Assembly: GCA_017591395.1 (NCBI GenBank)
Contig: WEDG01002883.1
Span: 62,001-126,000 of the forward strand
DNA: 64,000 bases
Reading direction: 5' to 3'
DNA from: Schistocephalus solidus
Lineage: Eukaryota > Platyhelminthes > Cestoda > Diphyllobothriidea > Diphyllobothriidae
The notes under the pieces are model-generated. The model saw only the letters and a program-made list of their open reading frames with translations, was not told the origin of the DNA and made no database searches. Shown here in pieces: positions 12,421 through 22,454 of this stretch. The position numbers and the translations under genes were made by a program. Each line of letters opens with the position of its first letter. Within the stretch, counting starts at the first letter, position 1.

Positions 12421-13300
12421 TTATTTTTTCAATGTTTCAGTCAGCCACTGGGGTTTATTATCCAGTCTCTTGCGTGAAATCGGACAGTGGTTGCTGATGA
12501 GAATATGCAATAACTCACTGAACCATTCACAATCCTCGGCCACATTGCCGGAAAAAGCTAATTCCCAGTCGATGTTGTTGAGTTGAGTCTTCATTTGATC
12601 GAAGTCACCACACCAAATATTTCTTCTTAATCTGGTGGGCTGTTCAGGCACTGAAAACATTGAATAGTCGCAGTGAAGTGCGACGTAGTCATTTTGACAT
12701 AGGGTAGGTAGATATGGCACCTAATCAGTACTATCTAGAGATTTCGTACACACCAGGTCCAAACAGTTTGACTGCTGTCCCTCCAGCACCCTAGTTGGAA
12801 ATAAGACGTGCTGAGTGAGGAATGACCTCAGTGCCGTGTCCAATAAACGTCGGTCAAAAGCTAGTTCTGGACTGCGTGCATATACTGAACTCCGGTCAGT
12901 GAGTGGTGCATTGAAATCGCCCATTATCAAGACACCAACTCAAGAGGCAAATCCTTCTAGCTCTTCTAACAGGCGAGCGTCAGCCTCAGAGTCACTTCTT
13001 GGTGGTCGATAGACAGTCAGAACTTCAAGCCTGTGTGATATCATCACCTTTATAGTGAGCCAAATAGTGTCAGAGCTGCATGCGAACTGTTCCGTTTTTC
13101 TAACACAAGGAGTCCGCGCTTTACGAGGGTAACAACGCCTCCTCCCTGACGCCCTTCCCGGTCTCTTCTAAATAGCTGGAAGTCAGATATAGTTTATTTA
13201 AGGTCATCCACACGTTAGGACAGCCAGGTTTCTGTCAAGGAAATTACGTCTGGTGAGATGTCACAGACATGGATCTTCATCTCGTAAAACTTTGATAACA
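12421..13300 (-). pseudogene. Element C: APE-type endonuclease and linker
   Basis: 12721-12930 carries IMGDFNAPLTD, the catalytic GDFN motif, followed by LDTALRSFLTQHVLFPTR and NCLDLV, the usual order in this endonuclease. 12421-12720 continues with the region linking endonuclease to RT (NNIDWELAFSGN, HILISNHCPISRKR, KPQWLTETL). N-terminal endonuclease pieces can be traced to about 13.3 kb in broken frames. Confidence 0.78.
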
Positions 13301-13674
13301 TGCTTTGCGCAATGGTTTACATGAATTTTAACTTCCGGTTTAAGGGACATGTGGTTGCGATGTGGCTCGAGACTTCAGTTAATGCCTCGGCTGCACGGTC
13401 ATCCGTACCGGACACGCTGAATGGAAGAATGGTGGACGCTGACTCACTTGGTTGTCGTAGAGAACCAAATTTCGCTCCCCCTCGGTGCACCGCTTTCTCA
13501 GTTGTAGAACTAGTATTTGACGTTTCAGCCTTTCTGCTGGTGAGAAGTCCCGTTGAAAAAAACGCCGGGATTGGAGCCTTTTATTCTAAATCACCTAAAA
13601 AGAATGAGCCTAGACTACTCGCTCCTGACCAGCACAACTTTAAGATGTCGAGGGCGTGTTGATTCCGGTGGTGT

Positions 13675-14479
13675 TCATGCCCGTTTCCCAAGGCTGAAGG
13701 CTTTGATCACTTTGACTGCCTCCGCGGGTTCAAAAATGACTTTAAATAGGCCCTGGAAGAGCGCTAGATAATCCAAGACTCGCTCCGTGGATGTGATTGT
13801 ACTCGATTGCGGGAGTCCTTGAATAATGATGCATTTTTCTCTATCGATTCTATTTGTATCTACCATTGGGCCATCGTTTGCTAAATTATGTAACGCTCTG
13901 ACACTATTCGCTGGGGATGGCAGAGCAGATGCTTGTTTGTGGCCTGTTTTTGCAGACGTGGGAGAAACACCTTGCACACAGAGCAGTGCATTGTAATTAG
14001 TAGTTCTGGTCGGGGAATTGATAGCGCTGCTTGTACTGGATTTATTAAGCTCAACATGTTTTTTGCGATTCGTTAAAATTTTTAGGGCCCGTGATATCTA
14101 CCGCGATAGGTGGCACGCTGGTCGTTGTTTCTGGTTTTGGTTTGGCGGAGGTATGTCTCGGAAGCGATTGTCTTTTACTCTTTGCCTTTTTACTGACAGA
14201 TTTATTTACTTTTCTTGTTGTTTAGAGTTCCCTCGCTGGTCAATTTCGTCTTGAATTTTCACTGTTTGTTCTGGAAATTTTTGCTGGCGTACATTTTACG
14301 TGAAGTCCTTTTGCCGTACTTCTAGGTATCTTTCCAATAGGTTCATTCTTATCGCTGACTGTGTCTAACCTAGACCGTAACAGGATGTTCATCTTCTCAA
14401 TCTCTTCCTCGAGATGATTGATCTTGACGGTCAAGACCTGGCATCCACTAAAAATTCTATCGGCATGTGTTACGCCCAT
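13675..14479 (-). pseudogene. Element C: ORF1 remains
   Basis: Two minus-strand pieces. 14240-14479 has a heptad-like segment (LTVKINHLEEEIEKMNILL) that could form the coiled coil typical of LINE ORF1 proteins. 13675-13977 has DREKCIIIQGLPQSSTITSTE followed by a hydrophobic region. Their position 5' of the endonuclease fits ORF1, an RNA-binding chaperone. No complete domain is readable. Confidence 0.55.
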
Positions 14480-14519
14480 ACAATCATTTTAAGTTTGCAA
14501 TATCACTCGCCGTCGAGAT

Positions 14520-14610
14520 GCAGTGGCCGAGTGTTTAGCGCGCACGACTAATGGCTTGGGTCGGTAGCTCGATCCCGTGTCGTGACGGATCATTTTGGGT
14601 AACAGAGCAC
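14520..14610 (+). repeat. tRNA-derived SINE-like head
   Basis: Contains a box A-like TGGCCGAGTG (14526-14535) and a box B-like GCTCGATCCC about 35 bases later, the spacing of an internal RNA polymerase III promoter. The 5' wording (GCAGTGGCCGAGTGTTTAGC) resembles a Leu/Ser-type tRNA. The arms do not pair well enough for a working tRNA, so a tRNA-derived SINE or pseudo-tRNA is the better call. Confidence 0.6.
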
Positions 14611-15072
14611 ATTCTGTCATGCTGTGAAGTTACGAAAAAGGAAGAATCTGCAGGATGATAAGGCTTTTTCTACGACACAACTTTAGACAGTGGCTATGCT
14701 TATGTTAAGTTTGTCAAAATATTGCAAAGAGGAAAGACCTGGTGAACGTTTTTGGAAAAGCCTATTTTGGATAAACTGACAAGCAGTGTAGAAATGATCA
14801 ACTCAACCTTTTATAGATGAAGCTTTACTATTTTGACGAACAGTATGATGCAGTGTTTTGGACATGTAGGCTGCGTAGCTCAATCCGAAATTTCCGCGGA
14901 AGTCTTTCTCGAAATAATGACCATTTTGCAGAAAATTATTCTGGTCGCACGATAAAGGTATCGATGCAAGTCAAGAGAAATATTGAAAATGAAAAGCGTA
15001 TTTTAATCCACTTTTGCCGTTTGCAGTATGTAGACTCAATTTGCATTTGATAATATAGTGTTGATTATGAGT

Positions 15073-15122
15073 GATCTAGCTTTATAAAACAACTAGTATT
15101 AGTTGTTTCATAAAGCTAGATC
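15073..15122. repeat. Short perfect-like palindrome
   Basis: GATCTAGCTTTATAAAACAA at the left is mirrored by TTGTTTCATAAAGCTAGATC at the right, around a short centre. Arms of about 23 bases with one mismatch. It lies in sequence with no gene between element C and the next LINE. Possibly the core of a small fold-back element. Confidence 0.7.
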
Positions 15123-15319
15123 AAAGCCTAGGTGTCAGGCTTGTTGCAGATCCGAATTACGCAGAGCATACATGATGGTAAAAACGCAAAAAATATACTA
15201 CTAACAGACAGAGTATAAAAATAAGTTTTGCAAATTATTTTTGAATCAAATTCTTTAAAAATCATTAACTTATGTATAAAAATAAACACGCTATCGGAAA
15301 AAAATTTGAAAATGTAAAA

Positions 15320-17830
15320 TTATCCAGAATTTTTAAATAAAGACAGACGAACAATTTTAAGCCTTTCTAGTCGGCCCTCATTGGGTAGGGACCATAATCC
15401 ACTGAATATTTTCGTCGCATTCCGTTGAACTTTCTCCAACAGAGCGTAAACTTGCTCCGTCCAGGGGCACCACGCCTGAACGCAATATTCCAACACCAGC
15501 CGGAGAAATATTCCAAACACGTGGCCAAAAAGCTCTTCGTCAAAAGTAAGGAAGGATCTCCTGATAGATCCGAGGATACCAAGAGTCTTCTTTGTTATCT
15601 TGACACAGTGCGACGATGGTTTGAGAGTGGGCGTTATCCACAAATTCAAGTTCCTTAGATAGTTTGCTTGCTCTATTTTGTGACTGCTGATGAATTACTG
15701 ATATTAAAACCTCATCACCCTTCTGTAGCAACACCGTAGTCAGCTATACAGTTACGTGGCCTGTTTGGTGCAGCAACATATGTTTTCAAGGCGAGGATTG
15801 AACGTCTCCATAGACCGAAATATTAAAATCACCTTGGCCAGACTTTTCAAAATTTCCGCTCTGTGTTTGGATAAAAAATACTTTCTTAAATCCATTCTAC
15901 CTTGAGAAACATGTAGTTTGGAAGGATGTTCTCAAAGATTATTTGTAATGGCAAGTCGAAGGAAGTCATCACACAGGAGGAAAAGGTCCAAGCCACGCAT
16001 GATACGGAAGGTCTGTATCAAGTCTCCGGAAAAGTGGCTATAACTCAAAGGTCAAAGAATTTTGTTAGTCCAGCGAATTTCGTCTGGCAGTGTAGCTTGA
16101 CCTCTTAAGAATTTCGTGTCTCGCATCGGCACCCTTTCGAGTAAATTGTAATCCTGCTGCGTCAAGGGTCTCTAGACTTGGATCGTATATTGAATATACG
16201 ACTTTACAAACGTACCGAAGACTTTGGAGAACTAGTCATAATCGATAACCATAAATGTCTGCTTTATAGCATACAGCATTGAAGTTGCAGTTTTGGTTTC
16301 CCTACAATAGTGTGGAAAAGGCTTTAGAATATCTGTCCTCCAAACGACGAGATATTTCTCTTTTGCTACTTCTTTGGACAGAATTACTTTCTAATGGTAG
16401 GTGCACGCATTATGGATCTGGTTTCAATTTCCGAGATGCACCATGGGGCATTTATTCCATTTGAGCAAACGGAGCCATCTTCCGATCCGCGAAGCTTTTT
16501 ATTGTAGTCGGCTTCATTGGCAGCACTTTGGATAATTTTCAGGATGTTTCTATTATCTACTAATATGAAGCATCCTAGTCCAGTAACTATGTCTGATAAA
16601 CAAGAGAAGAGGGGTCGGTTCCAGCAATCGACCTTGTAAGTTTATCTTCACTACGACTGTGCGCCTTGATAATTGCATTGCCTTAAAAGAATAGCTTGGT
16701 GATGACCGACAAAGTAATTTTCGATCCATTTAAGAAGATATCTTCCGATGCCAAGTACTTGTACAGCAAACGCTGCCACAGAGCACTATCGAAAGCCTTC
16801 CTAAAATCAATGTAGGTAACATGTACAATGCATTTTGAATCGAATGCTCTTCTCCGGCTTTGTATTATATAAGCTAAATGCGTTATTCAATATGTTCTCC
16901 ACACGAAAGCAGTATTGTGCATTGGAACAGAGGTAAAGTTTCCTAATAGCTCAAGACTTACTTTTCATGATATTCTCTATGACTTGGAAACAGATTGAGG
17001 TCAGACTTCGAGGTCTGTATTGGTCGCAGGTGCATGACTACCCCTTTTTTGAATCGTCGTAATGTAGGCTGTTTTGCAGTTCATGGGAAGAATTCAAAAA
17101 TCGAATGATTTCCGGCACAAAGCGAATCAGAGTGTGGCTAGGTCTCAGGAAACGTTAAAGAGAAGCTTTGTTGGAATCTCGTTCAGACAGAGCGATCTGG
17201 ATTCTTTGAAGTTTATTAGTTCTTTAGCGATTTCTTCGCCTCAAAACAGAATATTTACAATAAATGGCACTCCCATGATATCGTTACTAGGAGGATTTCA
17301 ATCCTCATTCTTTGAAAAGAGACTAGAAGACCTGAGAAAATTACTCAGCCCTGCATGTAATGTCCGACTACTCGAGACCATCATCATTCCTCATAACAGG
17401 AATCGTTTTTCTGTTATGCGTATTCTTTTGCTAGTACCCGTAAAGCAACTAAGAATTTTTAACGGCTCTGTGGAAGAAATAATCTTAAAACTGCATTTGT
17501 TTCTTAAAATTGCGTCTTTAATTTTGCTTCATTGAACTTTGTGTTCTTTAAAGGCTTCATTTCCACTGCTTCCACCAAAAGTCTGCCACAGCCGTCCATT
17601 CTGCTTGACTGCTTCTTTGAGAACTGCTATTAGCAACTGCGTTCGGCTAATTATTTTACGCCTTCATATGGAACAAAAGCCCTGCACTAGACGCAATAAG
17701 TATTCCTTGAGTAATTTCTTGTCCTCAATGAAATTTCGAGAAAGAAAAATCCCAGTCTACTCTAGGTGCCTCAGCTCACCCTTTACAGGGCTCCTTGTCA
17801 TACATTTTGCCACATTTCTTTGAATTTATA
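15320..17830 (-). mobile_element. CR1-type LINE remains (element D)
   Basis: Minus strand. 15320-15649 gives LEYCVQAWCPWTEQVYALLEKVQ and SLPNEGRLERL, the C-terminal thumb block, after a TLKPSSHC..KITKK segment. Further upstream (16.7-17.0 kb) a broken frame still reads YIDFRKAFDSALWQRLL (motif A), and 16.9-17.2 kb reads SLTSIC and a Lys-rich fingers region. 17.24-17.8 kb resembles the endonuclease-RT linker. Many stops. The 15.66-16.1 kb stretch is too decayed to assign. Confidence 0.72.
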
Positions 17831-18400
17831 TTATATATTTATATTGTACTCCTATAAATAACGGCACGATCACTTCGATCAAGCGGAGGCAGGCAGTGTA
17901 CCTTGTCTAAAATTTTAGGATATTTTGTGAGAATGTGAATAAAAAAATAGCCTGGTGGCCTCCACGCACTATTGTAGGAACTAGGACATGTTATCTTAAG
18001 GAAACGGTGATAGAAGGCATACTTCGAGCACTTTACTTGTAGATCGCTTCATAGAATGCTAGTGGCATTGAAGTTACTCAAAAGGACTACCTCAGGACAG
18101 CTGAAGATCTCCTATTTGTCCTCCAAAAATCCGTGTCACGGTTCGTCCGCGGTGGTTGGAAGGTATTAATGCCTTCAAAGGGCTATGAATACCATGCTTT
18201 TATAGTCAGTGAAATAACCTGCAAAGCGTCAATCTTATCCACACAGTTCAGTTATTCCATCCATAAATGTCAACTCCTTCACCCTGGCAGTCCGTTCTGT
18301 CTTCCCTAAAGAATTGGTATCCTAAGATTACTACTCCGTAGTCGCCACAGTTCTGTGACAGCAAATTTTCCGCTATTAATATAACACCTCACGATAATTC
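17831..18400. other. No recognisable gene
   Basis: AT-rich sequence without a motif I can name; it leads into the repeat array at 18.4 kb. Confidence 0.35.
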
Positions 18401-19860
18401 GACCGTCCATTACGACGATGTCCATCATATGCTGCACGGAAGGGTGTTGCAGGGACGATGACTTGCGTGTGATATAGTTTAAAGTGATAGTAGACTTGGG
18501 CTGCATCTAACGCAATCTCTCCTCCTGCCCCACCTATACCCAGTGTCATGACAGAGTCAAGAAGAGCGGAGACGGGAGAAGACGCAGGTAGCTGGCGCTA
18601 ACGGAGCCCCTAGGCCCTAGCCACCACTAGGCGTGCCACCACACCTGGCTCGGATCCCATGGAGCGGGAGTGCCATAAAGACCCCATTAAGAAGGAGTCA
18701 TTGCAGCCTGACTATCAGTCCACCAGTCAGTCACTTTACACAAAACACACATTGGGTTGACCACGCGGTCAGAGTTATCCCGTCAGTTGGTAACCTTCCA
18801 AGCCACGACTTTTAGCGCACATTGATAGTTTAAAGCACGTCAGATTGTTTATAGTGAGGATCATGCGCTGAGCAGTCGACCTCACTCTCTCCCATGCCCC
18901 CAAAATCAGACCACTGTCCGAGCCGGTCAGTTGTCTGATGCGGAAGTGGGTGCAGCTGCTGGTTACCTCGTCTACGTGTACTACGTACACGACGTGACCC
19001 CCCAAACACAAGCAACAGGATTTCACAAAACAGGGGGTTGAACGGCTTACATCTCACATGTGTGAGATAGGCAGAGGTCTCCTTAAGGAGGATTCATCGC
19101 AGCCTGACTCTCTGACCACCATTCAGCCACTCCACACAACACACATTGGACTGACTGCGAGGTTTGAGTGTAATTGTCAGTTGGTGACCTTCCAACCGGT
19201 GGCGCTTATCACTACCACATTCTCTCCTCCTCCGCCACCTAAACTCGGTGTCATGACAGAGTCAAGAAGACCGGAGGCGGGGGAGGGTGCAGGTGGCTGG
19301 CGCGGCCGGAGACACCCCTGGGCGTACCACCACACCTGGCTCAGATAATACGGAGTGGGAGAACCATAAAGCCACTTTAAGAAGGAGCCATTGCAGCCTG
19401 ACTCTCAGTCAGTCAGTCAGCCACTCCACACAAAACACACATTAGGTTGACCACGCGGTCCGAGTGTTCCCGTCAGTTGGCAACCTTAAAAGCCACGGCT
19501 TTTAGCGCACCATGATAGTTTCAAGCGAGTCAGATTGTTAATAGTGAGGAAATGCGCTGAACTGTCGACCTAGTTCTCTCCCGCATTCCCCACAAACAGA
19601 CCACCGTCCGAGCCGGTGAGTTGTCTGATGTGCGAGTGGGCGCATTAGCTGACAGGGCGGCATACCCGTCTTCGCGCGCCACAGCACGACCAGGCTCCCA
19701 TAACGTACACACCAGGATTCACTAAATTAGGGGATATGGATGAGCCATTGCCGTCTGACTCCCAGTCCACTGGTCAGCCACTCGACACACACAGCACATA
19801 CACTGAGTCGACGGCGTGGTCTGGTGTAAGCGTCAGATTGGCAGCCTTTCAATCCATGGT
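18400..19860. repeat. Array of diverged repeat units
   Basis: At least four diverged copies of one motif (AAGGAG.CATTGCAGCCTGAC, then CAGTCAGCCACTC, ACACACATTGGGTTGAC and CAGTTGG.AACCTTCCAA) start near 18692, 19085, 19382 and 19741. A second motif, GTGTCATGACAGAGTCAAGA, occurs near 18543 and 19248. A third, CCGAGCCGGT.AGTTGTCTGATG, occurs near 18918 and 19607. The units are in one orientation, spaced 300-400 bases. The array adjoins the 3' end of the RT-zinc-finger element. Dispersed fragments of the same motifs occur near 26.7, 36.3 and 48.9-49.06 kb. Confidence 0.75.
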
Positions 19861-19965
19861 TTCTAGGAAAGCGTGATATTCTCAGGTACAGGATGATGAT
19901 GGTGAGGGTGTTGTCTATGTATTGGTGTAGGTAGTGTGCGTTGATGTGGCGTAGCATCCAGTGGT

Positions 19966-20883
19966 TTACCGCAGGATGTCGTGGAGGCGCATGTGTCCTT
20001 ATAAGCCCATGCGGTGGGTAAATGTGAGAGAGCAGTGAGGGCATTGGAGGCGGGTGCAGCGACTGTATGTCAGAGCCCCAGGCATTGGTTCACCAGTCTC
20101 CGTGCGATGGAGTCGCAGGTGACCGACCAGGCCAATGCGTGAATTGAAGTTGCGGGCGCAGTTGGGGCAGCAGAAATCGGGAGAGGTTGGGGATGTCAAT
20201 CGTGGTAGCGGGGGTGGAGCAGTGGCGGCAAGAATGGCAGGAGCGGAGGGTGTGCATGGGGTATCGGTGTTGTCGGCATCGCGGTGAATTTCGCTGTCAT
20301 GGATGCGCATGTGACCGAATAGGCTCATGCGATGAGTGAATGCGCGAGGACAGTGAGGACAGTGGAGGCAGCGATCTCTGCTGTATGTTGGTGGTCCAGG
20401 CACTGGTTCCCCAGTCTCTGTACGATGGATTCGCAAGTGACCGACCAGGCCGATGTGTAACGTGAATGTGAGGTCGCAATGAGGACAGTTTAGGAGATAG
20501 TCCCCATCGCTGATTGTGGCGGTGGCGGCGGTGTCGGTAGTGGTAGAGTTGACAGGTGATGCATTTTGGGATGTGGTCTCTATGATGGTGGGAGTAATGG
20601 AATTGAAACCAGGGGTGAGGGTGGTAGAGTCCGAAGGAGGGTTGGCAGAATTTGACGTAGAAGTTGGAATTGTAAGAATTTGGGGCATTGAGTCCGAAGA
20701 TGTCCAACCAGGCCGATTCACGCGCGGAAGGTGCGGTGACAGCGCGGGCATGTTGGAAGGGCCTGGGCACTGGCAATGTTGATCCGGGGCGTTGGCGACT
20801 TTCATGCCACTCTTTTGTTCTTGGCGGCGACGATCTTGTTGGCTGCGTAGATTGCTGCCCCTGTCTTCACTATCCTTCTCCAA
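19966..20883 (-). pseudogene. C2H2 zinc-finger tail of the retrotransposon
   Basis: Five fingers can be read. Finger 1 (about 20.69-20.76 kb, in the RT frame) is CPRC..F..IGLVGHLRTQC, a C2HC type with one TGA stop inside. Fingers 2-4 are open in the main frame: CPHCDLTFTLHIGLVGHLRIH, CPHCPRAF..LFGHMRIH and CPNCARNF..GLVGHLRLH, all C-x2-C-x12-H-x3-H. Finger 5 (CPHCSLTFTHRMGL) hits a TAA at 19999-20001 and then continues in frame GHMRLHDILR to the true stop. Linkers carry the repeated HRTETGEP.PG..TYSR phrase, and a Ser/Thr-rich spacer separates fingers 1 and 2. The role is presumably nucleic-acid binding for the element's own RNA or target; that is inference. Confidence 0.85.
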
Positions 20884-21166
20884 GCAGGCCGGTTCCGGGC
20901 GAGGTCCTCCCAGGTCACCGGGTTGATCTGCAGTTGCTTCAGGGAAGTCTTCAGAGTGTCCTTGTAGTGTCTCACTTGACCTCCTTATCGACGAGAACCC
21001 ATGGCGACATCTCCATAGAAGAGTCGTTTGGGTAATCGTTTGTCGTCTACCCTCACAAGGTGGCCACTCCAGCGCAGTTGCAGTTGATTCAGCTGAGCAT
21101 AAATGCTTAGAAGGCCTATGCGTTCCAACATTTCCGTGTCCAGTATCCTGTCTTTCTATGTCAGCT
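20884..21166 (-). pseudogene. RT tail domain between reverse transcriptase and fingers
   Basis: In broken frames the minus strand reads KDRILDTEMLERIGLLSIYA, LQLRWSGHLVRVDDKRLPKR, LFYGDVAMGSRR, GGQVRHYKDTLKTSLKQLQ, INPVTWEDLARNRPAW. This is the conserved tail seen after the RT of this element family and shows that the zinc fingers are colinear with the RT rather than from a neighbouring gene. Confidence 0.8.
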
Positions 21167-22454
21167 TTAGTATTCAGCGAAGGCAGCTGAGGTGGAAGTG
21201 GTTGAGCTTCCGTGCCTGCTTTGGTAAATCATCCACGTCTCCGCTCCATACAGCAGCGTCGGCAATATGACAGCTTTGTACATCTTGAGTTTGCTGCTGA
21301 GGTTGAGACCGTGTCGATTCCAGACCACGTTCTGCAGGCGTCCCAATGCTTGGCTGGCTTTGGCGATTTGATGGGTGATCTCATCGTCAACTTTGGTGCT
21401 GCAGGAGAGATTGCTGCCCAGGTACGTGAAGGTATCCACAGATTTCAGTTGGGCGCCGTTGAAATTGATGTGAGCTGCGGCGTAGATGGTATTGGGCGGC
21501 GGCTGATGCATCACAACCGTTTTCTCAGTGTTTATGCGAAGTCCGAAGTTGTCACAGGCGGCGGTGAAAAGGTCCATGCTCCTTTGCATTTACTCTTCGG
21601 TCGTTGAGTGCGCAGTCGTCAGCGAAGAGAAGTTCGTGGATGGTGGCTGTGGAGACACACGAGCGGAAGTGAATCCGTCGTTGGTTGAGGAGTCGGCCGT
21701 CCGTCCGGTAGGCGATGCGGATGCCGGGACGTTCTTCTCGGTAGGCGTCCGTTAGCATGGCAGATAAAATAAAACTAAAGAGGGTAGGTGCAAGGACGCA
21801 ACCCTGCTTCACTCCGTTGCTCACTGCGAATGCTTTGGATACTGTCCCGTTCTCAGTAACGTGCGCCATCATCCCGTCGTGAAGCTGACGCCCCATATGC
21901 GTGAAACGTTTAGGACAGCCGAATTTCTGCATGATTTACCACAGCCCGTCGCGATTCACCGTGTCAAAGGCTTTCGTCAGATCCACGAAGTTAGTGTAGA
22001 GGTGAGTCCGCATCTCCTGGCACTTCTCTTGTAGTTGGCAAGCGGCGAAGATCACGTCGATTGTTCCTCGGTGTCGTCGGAAGCCATATTGGCTTTCCGG
22101 GAGCAGTCCTTGCTCCAGGTGAGCGTTTAGGCGATTGAGGAGGATGCGTGCAAAGATCTTTCCGGCGATGTTCAGCAGCAAGATCCTTCTGTGGATGTCG
22201 CAGAGTTGGCGGTTCCCTTTCTTCTTGTAGAGATGGACAATGGTTGCGTCTTTGAAATCCTGAGGGAGTTGCCCTTGGTGCCACATCTCCTGGAAGAGCA
22301 CAGTGAGTCGGTTCATCATTTGGGGTCCACCATGCTTGTACATCTCAGTAGGGATCGCGTCCGAGCCAGGCGCTTTCCCGCTGGAGAGTCGCTGCACGGC
22401 TCTGATGGTTTCTTGGAGAGAAGGCGGGAGATCAAGGTCGGCGATGATTTCCAC
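21167..22454 (-). pseudogene. Reverse transcriptase of the RT-zinc-finger element
   Basis: 21936-22454 runs from LPPSLQETIRAVQRLSSGKA through GSDAIPTEMYKHGGP, FKDATIVHLYKKKGNRQLC, ESQYGFRRHRGTIDVIFAA and NFVDLTKAFDTVNRDGLW (motif A). A TAA nonsense codon follows, after which the same frame continues with IMQKFGCPKRF (21552-21932), NGVKQGCVLAPTLFSF (motif B) and LLFADDCALN (motif C). A frameshift near 21.59 kb leads into the last part (21167-21589): [37 protein letters not shown] and [19 protein letters not shown]. All catalytic residues survive, but the frame is broken at least twice. Confidence 0.9.

Larger units (their letters stand above)
10556..14480 (-). mobile_element. Nearly full-length CR1-type LINE (element C)
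   Basis: The most complete LINE of its type here, on the minus strand, about 3.9 kb. From 5' to 3': ORF1 remains (14479-13675), endonuclease (about 13.3-12.42 kb), linker, reverse transcriptase (12.02-11.1 kb) and C-terminal region (11.03-10.56 kb). Each domain is open for 70-240 codons and then broken by a frameshift or stop, so the copy is dead but younger than its neighbours. A tRNA-like sequence lies 40-100 bases beyond its 5' end. Confidence 0.85.

Noticed and set aside
20516..21035. Plus-strand open frames across the zinc-finger region
   Set aside because: They are shadows of the minus-strand finger and RT-tail coding sequence.
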